A DNA stretch of 64,000 nt, taken from positions 1-64,000 of the forward strand of contig SCRD01000012.1 in assembly GCA_004298155.1 (NCBI GenBank). The letters run 5' to 3'. Positions 51,173 to 59,251 of the stretch are shown here, piece by piece. Numbering within the stretch: the first letter of the stretch is position 1; each line of letters opens with the position of its first letter. The position numbers and the translations under genes are program-made. The notes under the pieces are model-generated. The model worked only from the letters and a program-made list of their open reading frames with translations. It was not told the DNA's origin and made no database searches. The DNA comes from Acidobacteriota bacterium. GTDB lineage: Bacteria > Acidobacteriota > Terriglobia > UBA7540.

Positions 51173-51892
51173 CTAGGACTTGCGTTTGGTTCCTTCCCCC
51201 GCGATTAGCCCGTCGCCGGCCAGGCGCTCGAAAACACGCTGCACCAATCTGTCGCAGCGGGCGCCCATGAAAGGAAAGGCTTCCCCACGCGCGGCGTCCG
51301 CCCGGTTATAGAGTTCCCGGCGCAGGAGCACCCGCGCACGATGCAGCCGGACTTTCACGTTCTCTTCGGTAAGATTAAGGGCACTCGCAGTTTCCGCGGT
51401 GTTCATTTCCTCAATATCCCGCAGCATAAGCACAACACGGTAGACCTCCGGCAGAGACAGAATGGCTGCCTCCATGAGGTTGCGGATCTCGGCTGTGGAT
51501 GCCTGCTGTTCGGGGCTCGCCAGATGGCTCGTCAATTCGTGGTTTCCATTGCCATTCAGCATGACCATCCCTTCCAGACTTTGCAGTTGTTTTCGCTTTC
51601 CGGCCCGGGCCAGAGCCTCGTGCACGGCGATTCTGGTCAGCCAGGTTGAAAATGCGGCCCGACCTGCGAACTGGCTCAGGTGCTGATAGGCCCGGACGTA
51701 CGCGTCCTGCGCAACATCTTCCGCTTCCGCTTCGTCGCGCAAAATGCCAAGCGCTACGCGAAACAGCCTTTGGTTGTATCGCCGCATGATGATTTCGAAT
51801 AATGCCGTCTCACCCTGGAGAATGCGTGCCACAACCTCTTCGTCAGGCCACTTTTCGGCTTTGGCTTTTTCAACTACTTCTACCGCTTCCAT
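51173..51892 (-). CDS. ECF RNA polymerase sigma factor
   Basis: 239 residues. Region 2 is YNQRLFRVALGILRDEAEAEDVAQDAYVRAYQHL and FSTWLTRIAVHEAL. Region 4 is LPEVYRVVLMLRDIEEMNTAETASALNLTEENVKVRLHRARVLLR. A C-terminal extension of about 45 residues (GARCDRLVQRVFERL) recalls the tail of a betaproteobacterial ECF group. No anti-sigma gene is adjacent. The divergent DoxX gene starts 135 bases away, so DoxX and the following gene are possible targets. Confidence 0.93.
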   Translation of the reverse strand: MEAVEVVEKAKAEKWPDEEVVARILQGETALFEIIMRRYNQRLFRVALGILRDEAEAEDVAQDAYVRAYQHLSQFAGRAAFSTWLTRIAVHEALARAGKRKQLQSLEGMVMLNGNGNHELTSHLASPEQQASTAEIRNLMEAAILSLPEVYRVVLMLRDIEEMNTAETASALNLTEENVKVRLHRARVLLRRELYNRADAARGEAFPFMGARCDRLVQRVFERLAGDGLIAGEGTKRKS

Positions 51893-52026
51893 GATTTAGC
51901 CCTCATACCTTAGAGTGGCGGGAAGACTTTCGGTTACAAAGAAAAACAGCTTTGGGCCCCCGGAAGAAACACCCCCGCATGCTGTAACCTCATGGCCGCT
52001 TGCTCACTCATTAGGATTGGAGGCCA

Positions 52027-52473
52027 ATGATGCAGAAAGGCGCAAGGCAACTGAATCTTGCGTGGTTGGTGTTGCGGATCGGGCTGGGACTTTGTCCGAT
52101 CATCACCGGCGTGGATAAGTATTTCAACCGGCTCACGGATTGGAGCATGTATTTGAGCCCGTTGGCAACGAAAGTGATCCCGATAGCGCCCTCCAGTTTT
52201 ATGCACCTCGTGGGCGCGGTCGAAATCCTGGCCGGTGTTCTCGTTCTTAGCCGGTGGACAAAGCTTGGCGCCTACCTGGTGATGTTCTGGTTGTCTGGAA
52301 TTGCTGTGAATCTCCTCACGACGGGTATGTTTTACGACCTTGCGGTTCGCGATGTGGAACTTGCCCTCAGCGCCTTCGTGTTAGCTCAGATGACAAGCGC
52401 CCGGGAGGCGGGCGTATGGGCAGGGCCGGCTGCGGCACAGGCCCGGCACGCAGGGAAGGCGACGAATGTTTGA
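52027..52473 (+). CDS. DoxX-like membrane protein
   Basis: 148 residues with GGAGG before the ATG at 52027 (a second ATG follows at once). Four hydrophobic segments are seen: AWLVLRIGLGLCPIITGVDKYF, FMHLVGAVEILAGVLVL, AYLVMFWLSGIAVNLL and VELALSAFVLAQM. The GVDKYFNRLTDW loop is characteristic of DoxX/SURF4-like proteins. Function in this group is poorly defined; some members work with thiol-redox or oxidative-stress systems. Divergent from the ECF sigma gene and followed closely by a secreted-protein gene. Confidence 0.8.
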   Translation: MMQKGARQLNLAWLVLRIGLGLCPIITGVDKYFNRLTDWSMYLSPLATKVIPIAPSSFMHLVGAVEILAGVLVLSRWTKLGAYLVMFWLSGIAVNLLTTGMFYDLAVRDVELALSAFVLAQMTSAREAGVWAGPAAAQARHAGKATNV

Positions 52474-52498
52474 ACAAATCAAAAACAGGAGGAAGAAA

Positions 52499-52840
52499 GT
52501 GAAACAGAAAGTTATTGTAGCGTTGTTTTTGTCGGTCTTCGCAATTTCCGCGGCGGCATGGGCCGAGCAGTTCCATAACGTGCCGCTGGTGGACGCAAAT
52601 TGCGCGGGTAAGGTGAAGGCGAACCCTGATGCTCACACGCGCGCCTGTGAACTCCAGTGCCAGAAGTCCGGCCTCGGGATCATCGCGGCGGACGGAAAGT
52701 TCTTGAAGTTCGATGCGAAAGGTGACGCCGAAGCGATCGATCTCCTGAGCAAATCGACCAAAGCCGACCACCTTCGTGTCAACGTCACGGGCAAGGTTGC
52801 GGATGGCACCCTCACGGTTCAGTCGATCAGCATGGAGTAA
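52499..52840 (+). CDS. Small secreted protein of unknown function
   Basis: 113 residues. The start is a GTG at 52499 with AGGAGG six bases upstream; an ATG at 52466 overlapping DoxX is possible but has no such site. The signal peptide (VIVALFLSVFAISAAAWA) is cleaved before EQFHN. The mature part has three Cys (NCAG, RACELQCQKSG), a DGKFLKFDAKGDAEAIDLL helix and a β-rich end (HLRVNVTGKVADGTLTVQS). I do not recognise a named family. Pairing with DoxX and the nearby ECF sigma factor suggests an envelope stress or redox role. The order and spacing indicate an operon. Confidence 0.7.
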   Translation: MKQKVIVALFLSVFAISAAAWAEQFHNVPLVDANCAGKVKANPDAHTRACELQCQKSGLGIIAADGKFLKFDAKGDAEAIDLLSKSTKADHLRVNVTGKVADGTLTVQSISME

Positions 52841-52857
52841 ATACAGCTACTCGAAAG

Positions 52858-52895
52858 CCGGCGGTGAATTCCGTCTATTGACCGGAAGCCGCCGG
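52858..52895 (+). terminator. Hairpin downstream of the DoxX operon
   Basis: The inverted repeat CCGGCGG/CCGCCGG, with a 24-base loop, starts 18 bases after the stop of the secreted-protein gene and is followed by ATTCTTCG. The loop is long, so a transcription terminator is plausible but weakly supported. Confidence 0.4.
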
Positions 52896-53136
52896 ATTCT
52901 TCGATCCAACATATTCGGCAGCGCCATGCGGCGGGGCGGTGCGCCGTGCGTCGATCCGGTAATCGAGGAGCAAAGCTGGCTGATTGCCATTTATCAGCAG
53001 AAATCCGGGCCGGGTTAGCATGCCGGGATTGAAGATCCAGCCGGTGGTGAAGCTTAGTCGGCAAATAGGTAGTGACGCTGAAGCCCGGTGCAGCTCGAAC
53101 GCTTGTGAAGGGCTGGGAAGAAATGTTGCGCTCGGC

Positions 53137-54711
53137 CTACCCGTGTCCCAGAAGGCTCAGGATGCCTTCAACCGGGATTTGCAACCAGGACGGCCGGTTG
53201 GCCAGCTCGTACCGGACTTCGTAAAGGGCTTTTTCAAGAATGAAAAGGTCGAGTAAACGGTGAAAGGTGGTTGGTTTGGCCGGAAAGGACAGGCAACCCT
53301 TGGCGGCTTTCATGTAACCTTGCAACATTGCGTCCGAGGATGCCTGCACCCATTCGAGGGCGGGTTTTTGGAGTTGGGCTAACCTGCCAGCTTCTTCCGC
53401 TTCAGATTCAAGCAGTACTGACCATGCGGCATAATTGAGGGAGCGCAACATGCCCGCTACGTCCTTGATAGGGCTCTGCTTTGCGCGACGTTGTGCAAAG
53501 GAGCGCGCAGGTTCTCCTTCAAAATCGACAATGTAAAAGTCGTCTCCAGCCACCAGAACCTGCCCGAGGTGAAGGTCACCGTGGAAGCGAGTTTTCGCCA
53601 GGGCTGAACCAGGCTCGACGATAAAAGATGATATCAGGCTCAAAATGTGGTTTTGTTTGCCGAGTAATGCCCGCACGCGGGTCTGTTGTTCGGGGAGGAG
53701 AAAAGCCTCAGAGTTCGCAAGAATCCCAAAAGTGATTTTGGCCTCGGTTTGGATCTCGTTTTTCTGCAGCTCGAGGTCCGCCACACTGATGGGCTCGGGC
53801 TCAAACGCTGGATCGCTCGTTCCCATCGCCAATGCCTGATGAAGTTCTCCAATGCGAGTGCCGAGACGCTCCATAAGCGCCATAAATGAATCCTTGTCCC
53901 AATGTTCTGACTTTCCCTGAAGAATTCCATCAAACAGGCCTCTCAGGTGGTTTAAGGTAAACGACCACCCATCCGCCAGGTTCGGGACAAAGCCCTGAAT
54001 GACGGCAAGGGCCGCAGGTTGTCCGCTGGCATCGAATTGTTCAATTGTGCCGAGCAGCGGCGGCGTGTTGCGATAGCCGGCTACATCCGTGAGGTAACGC
54101 CCCATTTCAAGTTCCGGCTGAATTCCGCGCGCCAGCTTCCTGTAAGCTTTCAGCACCATTTTGCTGGCAATCAGGATGCTCGTGTTGCTTTGCTCGGCGC
54201 CGAGCTTTCTGATGTTTCGTTCCTCATCGTCCTGCAACGGGAAGTAAGCGTGGGTATGGCTGAAACGCAGGGCGCCTTGGGACCCGGTGAGCGTCATGTT
54301 GTTTCCTGCGGCCCGAGCGAGGTCCGCCGCGAAACGGGGTTCTGCCAGTGCATCACGCAAGATCCCTGTTCGTTCACCCGCGCAAATATTGGCAAGAACC
54401 TGGTTTGAATCAGTCGGCGGTTGAGTAGGCGATTGCGGGTCCCACACGGCAGCCAACGGAACGAAGTAATCTTCGGAGCGGTCGCCCGCAAGATGAACGC
54501 GGAAAATCGCAAGCAACCAATCGTCGAAGAGGCCGGAAAGGATGGATCTGTTGATCAATTCCGCGCGATCAATTTTGGCGCCCTTGGAAGCGAACCATCG
54601 CTGATGGGAAAGGTATATCGGCAGCACCTGCCTCTCGAGTTGATCCAGAGTCCACCCGTATTCGAGGGCATGCCAATCGTCCGAAAAATCCAGGGTCAGC
54701 AATTGAGGCAT
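53137..54711 (-). CDS. Maltokinase-like protein (trehalose/maltose phosphorylation)
   Basis: 524 residues. The N-terminal cap contains LPIYLSHQRWFASKGAKIDRA, a strong maltokinase marker. The aminoglycoside-phosphotransferase-like kinase core has FHGDLHLGQVLVAGDDFYIVDFEGEPARS, with catalytic Asp in HGDLHLGQ and metal Asp in VDFEGEP. The HxDLHLGQ and SPIKDVAGMLRS motifs are those of Pep2/Mak and the TreS C-terminal domain. The enzyme makes maltose 1-phosphate with ATP for glucan building via GlgE. No treS or glgE lies in the window. It is preceded by a 250-base gap from the RhaT-like gene. Confidence 0.85.
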   Translation of the reverse strand: MPQLLTLDFSDDWHALEYGWTLDQLERQVLPIYLSHQRWFASKGAKIDRAELINRSILSGLFDDWLLAIFRVHLAGDRSEDYFVPLAAVWDPQSPTQPPTDSNQVLANICAGERTGILRDALAEPRFAADLARAAGNNMTLTGSQGALRFSHTHAYFPLQDDEERNIRKLGAEQSNTSILIASKMVLKAYRKLARGIQPELEMGRYLTDVAGYRNTPPLLGTIEQFDASGQPAALAVIQGFVPNLADGWSFTLNHLRGLFDGILQGKSEHWDKDSFMALMERLGTRIGELHQALAMGTSDPAFEPEPISVADLELQKNEIQTEAKITFGILANSEAFLLPEQQTRVRALLGKQNHILSLISSFIVEPGSALAKTRFHGDLHLGQVLVAGDDFYIVDFEGEPARSFAQRRAKQSPIKDVAGMLRSLNYAAWSVLLESEAEEAGRLAQLQKPALEWVQASSDAMLQGYMKAAKGCLSFPAKPTTFHRLLDLFILEKALYEVRYELANRPSWLQIPVEGILSLLGHG

Positions 54712-54964
54712 TATTTCCAGTGCCGGTGAACGCTGTGCCGGCGCCCCGTATGAATTTAGCTGTTAACCGCCACTCTTTATGATTATCCAATCACTGGGCA
54801 GTTGCAAAGGGGGATACCGGCTTCGAAAAGTCATCACGACGCTTGCTCCGTCTACAAAGGCACGGGCAACGCTATATCCGTGCGGACCGCACGCCCACGC
54901 GATCAGGCGCTTCACCTTCGTGGGGCAATCCAAGGGCAATGTGTCGTGAGCAGGGTCCCTGGGA

Positions 54965-56002
54965 TTAATTCAGGCTGCTTGAAACGGCCAGTGCAACGAA
55001 GCCGAGGATCAGTACGAAGATTCCTGCCAGGATGATGAGCCGGGGCTTGCGGGTAGTGCCCGTCCATTCGCCTGTAGCAAACCCCCAGATGTTTGAAGTA
55101 ATAATGATGGATGACATAAATAGCGGCCAGCCCAGAATGGGACCCATCGCTTGAAGGTGAGAAGCCGAGGCGCCGTAGATCGCAGTGCTCCCGAACCACA
55201 GCACTCCCATAATCGCGCCAAAGACCCAGTAGGCGCCAGTCCCCGGCAGAGCGTAGTTGTGAAAACTACGGTTTTTTCTCCAGAGGTAGATGCAATAAAT
55301 AAGGTAGGGAACCAACGAAGCCGAGACCAGGGGCGCCCAGATCACATTTGCCTGGCTTGCTTTGCTGACTCCAAGTTCGAGCGCCCGCTCGGTGAGCGGC
55401 GTGCCAAAAGCCAAACCGAAATTGATAAATGGTGATCCCAGGCCGGCCAGGATGCAAATGATCAATCCCGCTTTGAAGCTGATTCTCTTTTCACTTTCTT
55501 TGGGTCCAGCCTGCGGAGCGACCTGGAATTCCTTCTCTTTCTCGCGGCCGGCGACCGCGCAAAGAACAATGCCTGCGAGGACTAGTCCTACGCCGAGGAA
55601 GATGGTTTCACCTTTCGGTGTCGGAATCGTTTGTGGCTGCAAAAAGACCAGCGGTACCAGCGATCCGAGAGCCGTGGAGAGTCCGATCGCAATGGCGAAG
55701 TTGAGTGAAATGCCGATGGCAGCGATTCCGAGCCCAAAGAAGATTTGCGCCAGGCCGAATCCTATTCCGAACAAAATGACCAGCCACATGGTGCGGGCTG
55801 AGGCGCTGGCGTAAAAGCCACTGACATGGGGGACAGTGGCAAAAACCAGAAACCACGGAAAGAGCAGCATTCCCACCACGGCCCACACTGCCCAGATATT
55901 TTCCCATTTCCATCGCTTGCCGTATTTCGTAGGGGCAGCAAAACTTCCGTTGAGGACGCCAGCTATCGCTGACAGAAGAATTCCGATTGATACGTCTGAC
56001 AT
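54965..56002 (-). CDS. RhaT-like sugar-proton symporter
   Basis: 345 residues from the ATG at 56002, with AAAGGCGG upstream (MSDVSIGILLSAIAGVLNGSF). About ten membrane helices are seen, with the RhaT signatures GILLSAIAGVLNGSFAAP, KYGKRWKWENIWAVWAVVG, FGIGFGLAQIFFGLGIAAIG and WGFATGEWTGT. The hydrophilic loop after helix 5 (EKEKEFQVAPQAGPKESEKR) is charged. The family imports L-rhamnose with protons. No rhamnose catabolic genes are visible, so the substrate is only inferred. The next gene is the sulfatase, 572 bases away. Confidence 0.88.
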   Translation of the reverse strand: MSDVSIGILLSAIAGVLNGSFAAPTKYGKRWKWENIWAVWAVVGMLLFPWFLVFATVPHVSGFYASASARTMWLVILFGIGFGLAQIFFGLGIAAIGISLNFAIAIGLSTALGSLVPLVFLQPQTIPTPKGETIFLGVGLVLAGIVLCAVAGREKEKEFQVAPQAGPKESEKRISFKAGLIICILAGLGSPFINFGLAFGTPLTERALELGVSKASQANVIWAPLVSASLVPYLIYCIYLWRKNRSFHNYALPGTGAYWVFGAIMGVLWFGSTAIYGASASHLQAMGPILGWPLFMSSIIITSNIWGFATGEWTGTTRKPRLIILAGIFVLILGFVALAVSSSLN

Positions 56003-56574
56003 GGTCCGCCTTTCAATGCTGCTCGATAACAATCCCCATCTCATTCATCCGCGCAGTGAGCCTGCGCCGACATTGCCTCGGAACGACCGCCGAGGGAAGG
56101 GAATACGGCAGGCCTGATTGTAAGGGATAAAAGGTAATTTTGCACCGAAGAGTAGAGCAACAGGTTTGGAGATACGAGTTTCTGTGCAAGCCCACATATT
56201 GTTGTAGTTCAGGGAATCTCTCCTGCAAGTGACGGCCCTATTTTACAGGCTTTACATTGATCATTACGGCGTCGCGCTCCCCAACATCGACAGAAAAACT
56301 GCGATTGAAAACCCCAGGGTTCTTGTACGCTCACGGGTCACGAACGCTGGCCTCGCTCACGTTGCAGGCGAAGCGGTTCCAACCACTCCATCCCATTGGC
56401 AGAGTCTAGGCGAGCTTTGCCTGGGCAGAAGCTGCCGGAGAATAGCAGTTGAATGGCAGCAAGACCGTGATAACAAGTGAGATGCTGCAGGGCGAACCTC
56501 TGCGCGTGTTCGTCTCCCCCTGCTTGTTCAGTGGTGAAGGTCTTGAACAACGAGCCGCTAACGATTTTTCGCCG
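56003..56574. other. 572-base gap with a possible gene remnant
   Basis: No convincing gene. On the minus strand near 56410-56490, one frame gives a signal-peptide-like stretch, SLVITVLLPFNCYSPAASAQ, followed soon by a stop. This may be the N-terminus of a deleted exported protein. The codon pattern does not extend, and confidence is low. Confidence 0.4.
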
Positions 56575-58278
56575 TCACCTGGGCTCGTGATGTCGCACCG
56601 CCACCAGCCCTGCCCGCATGGCGGCCTCGCGAGGATAATTCGGTGAAATGGGCATGCTTTCGCGCCGTAAAACCAGCTTGCCATCTTTCACCCACTGCAC
56701 GCCGCGAATCGCCAGATGCTGCACCAATCGTGCGCGCCACATATTCAATTGGGGCTGGTGCGACTCTTGCGGCGCGAGGTCATGCAATTCCTGCGGGTCG
56801 TTATCCAGGTCGAATAACTGTTCCGAGCCGTCATGCGCGTGGAAGATATATTTCGCGTGGCCATCGGTCAGAGCGTTCCAGTGGACCAGCGGACTGTAGC
56901 AGACGTCGTGTTCCATGTCGATATATTGCCGCCAGCCATCGGTTTTTCCCTCCGCCAGCGGCAGAAGGCTGCGCCCGTCGAGTCTTTCGGCGAGCGGCGC
57001 CAGCACTCCCGCCGCGTCCAGAAACGTAGGCATCAGGTCGCGCAGTTCGGTGGTCTGGCCGATCACGCTGCCGCGTTCGCCGCCCACCAGCCCTTTAGGC
57101 CAGCGCATCAGCATAGGGATGCGCGCCGACGATTGGTAGGGCTGGCACTTGCGCCACATGTTGTGGTCGCCGAGCATATCGCCGTGGTCCGAGGTATAAA
57201 CGATCAGCGTATCTTCCATCCATCCGCGCGCATCGAGTTCTTCCAGGATCTGCCCAACCTGTTCGTCCACATAAGTCACCTGGCCGTAGTATCCCGCGCG
57301 CGAGCGCCGCACCTGTTCCGCGCCGAGGTCGCCGTGCCAGATGTCAAGCCCGGTGCCGCTGCGGGGGCGGTATTTCTCCGACCACGCGGAGTGGAAGGCT
57401 TCCGGCAGGTCAGCATCTTCGTACTGGCGCATCAATCGGGCGGGCGGAATGTACGGGCTGTGCGGAGGAATAAAGGAAACCTTCAGGAAGAATGGCTGCC
57501 GGCGGTCGTAAGTCCGCAGAAAGTTTACCGCCGATCTTCCCACCCAGCGCGTGCGGTGCAGCCGCTCCGGGTAGGGGAAGGCCCTGGCGTCATAGGCGTT
57601 CCAGAAATCTTTCCAGCCAAAGCCGCAGCCGTCCACGGCGTCAAAGGTATCGTCCGGGCTGGCGAGGTCTTTGATGTTGGGAGCGTTCTGCCAGAAAAAT
57701 GAATGGTAGTCAGACTGATAAATGTTATCGATGTCGTGGTGCTCGTCGTCGAGCATCAGGTTGTAGCCGTGCGCCTGGCGCGGCGGATCAAAATGATTTT
57801 TGCCGATCGCGGCGGTGTAGTATCCGGCATCGGCGAGCGCCTGCGGCATTTCATGGCGATACTTTGTGGCGATGGGCCAGCCGTCCATGCCCAGCAGGCC
57901 GTGGTTCCAGGGCGAGAGCCCGGTCAGCAGCCCCGCGCGCGCCGGAATGCAGCTCGGAGTGGCGGTATAAGCGTTGCGGAAACGGACACCTTCGCGCGCC
58001 AGCGCGTCCATGTTGGGAGTGCGGATGGCGCGATTGCCGTCGCATCCCATACAGTCGCCGCGATGCTGGTCGGCGATGATCAGCAGGATGTTCGGCCGGC
58101 CTTTGCGCCGCGGCTGCGCGCTCCGTCCCTGGTTCGGGTCACGCATCGGTTCTGCTGTTTCGGATGTATGTCGCGGCGCGGCTTGTGCCCTCGCCGGCGC
58201 CTGCATCGACGCCGTGGCCGCTACCGCCATCTTGAACACGTCCCTGCGGCTCAGTTTCTCGCCCTTCGAGTTTCCCAC
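56575..58278 (-). CDS. Tat-exported sulfatase (formylglycine-dependent)
   Basis: 567 residues from a GTG at 58278 with GGAGG 7 bases upstream (MGNSKGEKLSRRDVF). An upstream frame extends into a repeat and is not used. The Tat signal has SRRDVFKMAVAATASM. The sulfatase core begins RPNILLIIADQHRGDCMGCDG. The formylglycine site is SCIPARAGLLTG near residue 110, a Cys-type site matured by an external enzyme. The metal/active-site region is YTSDHGDMLGDHNMW. The substrate is probably a sulfated polysaccharide. A maturase gene is not in the window. A 31-base palindrome lies about 80 bases upstream. Confidence 0.92.
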   Translation of the reverse strand: MGNSKGEKLSRRDVFKMAVAATASMQAPARAQAAPRHTSETAEPMRDPNQGRSAQPRRKGRPNILLIIADQHRGDCMGCDGNRAIRTPNMDALAREGVRFRNAYTATPSCIPARAGLLTGLSPWNHGLLGMDGWPIATKYRHEMPQALADAGYYTAAIGKNHFDPPRQAHGYNLMLDDEHHDIDNIYQSDYHSFFWQNAPNIKDLASPDDTFDAVDGCGFGWKDFWNAYDARAFPYPERLHRTRWVGRSAVNFLRTYDRRQPFFLKVSFIPPHSPYIPPARLMRQYEDADLPEAFHSAWSEKYRPRSGTGLDIWHGDLGAEQVRRSRAGYYGQVTYVDEQVGQILEELDARGWMEDTLIVYTSDHGDMLGDHNMWRKCQPYQSSARIPMLMRWPKGLVGGERGSVIGQTTELRDLMPTFLDAAGVLAPLAERLDGRSLLPLAEGKTDGWRQYIDMEHDVCYSPLVHWNALTDGHAKYIFHAHDGSEQLFDLDNDPQELHDLAPQESHQPQLNMWRARLVQHLAIRGVQWVKDGKLVLRRESMPISPNYPREAAMRAGLVAVRHHEPR

Positions 58279-58356
58279 TCCGCTTCCTCCGCTCTTGGCC
58301 TCGCAGCGATCTTTTCGGTAGCTCAAGTGTTGTTTTGTGACTCTGCGGCGAGGTCG

Positions 58357-58387
58357 CGCATACCTTCCGTTGTTTGAAATGTATGTG
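58357..58387. repeat. 31-base palindromic repeat, copy A
   Basis: CGCATACCTTCC at the left pairs with GAAATGTATGTG at the right (imperfectly) around a 7-base centre. It matches similar 31-base units at 61343, 63201 and 63340. It lies in the divergent region upstream of the sulfatase. Confidence 0.7.
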
Positions 58388-58560
58388 GCTTCTTGCCCTC
58401 TGCCTTTGTAGCGCCGACCCCGGCACCGCATGGCACGAATCCTCTGAAGCGTGACAGGGCACGAGTTTACTGGTGCCGAAAAAGCGTCCCAATTTCCCGA
58501 GCTTCAGCCCCTGAGCCGCTTCGGAGCCGTGTACCCCACGTTCGCTCTCTGCAACCACCA

Positions 58561-58612
58561 GCGGCTAAAGCCGCAGTCGATTGCGGCCCTAAGCGGCACG
58601 GATGAATCCGTG
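58561..58612. repeat. Twin short hairpins
   Basis: GCGGCT-AA-AGCCGC (58561-58574) and CACGGAT-GA-ATCCGTG (58597-58612) are both perfect with a 2-base centre. The first matches the CGGCTAAAGCCG pattern I know from acidobacterial intergenic regions. Function is unknown. Confidence 0.7.
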
Positions 58613-58719
58613 TCCTTTCGCATTACACAGCACGCGGCTCGTTCACCCTGGTTCCGTCATTCCGATCCCGCAGCGCAGGAGTGGAATCTGCTTTTTGTCT
58701 TGCCCGACACGCCTGCGCG

Positions 58720-58800
58720 CAGAAAGCTTTGCACCACCCATCGCGCCGCGCTGCATATTATCACAGGCCAGACACGGCAGAGTTGTTCTCTGGCTCTGCG
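58720..58800. repeat. Composite repeat core, copy A
   Basis: Contains TGCATATTATCACAGGCC and AGAGTTGTTCTCTGGCTCTG, in the same order and spacing as in the two complete copies at 61.4 and 63.25 kb, and the CTTTGCACCACCCATCGCG lead-in of the 61.4 kb copy. Its bounding palindromes are not obvious. Confidence 0.65.
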
Positions 58801-59251
58801 GGGTTTAAACCGAGAACAGACAGACCGCAGAGTGGCATGCTGCCGTGCGCGACGCTGTGTCAGTTCCTCACATCTCCCTATGGGGGTGGATTTCTGTCTT
58901 CGTTCTCTGAGAGTGCAGAGAGTCTGTCACTGCCCTTTTTCTTGCGTTTACAAATCTGAAAAAGGCCTTGACATCCTGACCGGGGCAAAGTAACACTTCA
59001 GTTATTACGCCTCGTTGAAGCCGACCATGGTAACCATTTTCCTTTGTGCGTACAGGTTCCTTTGGGGCACCGGCCAACCGTTAGATCGAATCCCCTCGGG
59101 TACCAGAAGAGAAGCAGGTTAAGTGTTAGCGACGGAATACCCAGAGGAGGAACCTTTCACAGATTTCGCCCTAGCAGCCTTCAGTCGGCACTGCGTTGGC
59201 CTATAGGAAAAGAAAGATGGTCGGCTCGAATAATGTTTGGAGGATACGCCA

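Larger units (their letters stand above)
58279..59251. other. 973-base intergenic region with several repeats
   Basis: No credible gene on either strand. Contents are the 31-base palindrome at 58357-58387, paired hairpins at 58561-58612 and a copy of the repeat core at 58720-58800. The part closest to 59252 presumably carries the promoter of the VWD-domain gene; GGAGG at 59242-59246 is that gene's ribosome binding site. Confidence 0.75.

Noticed and set aside
58279-58431. N-terminal extension of the sulfatase
   Set aside because: The added residues derive from the palindromic repeat and spacer. A GTG with a strong GGAGG site just before the Tat signal is the better start.
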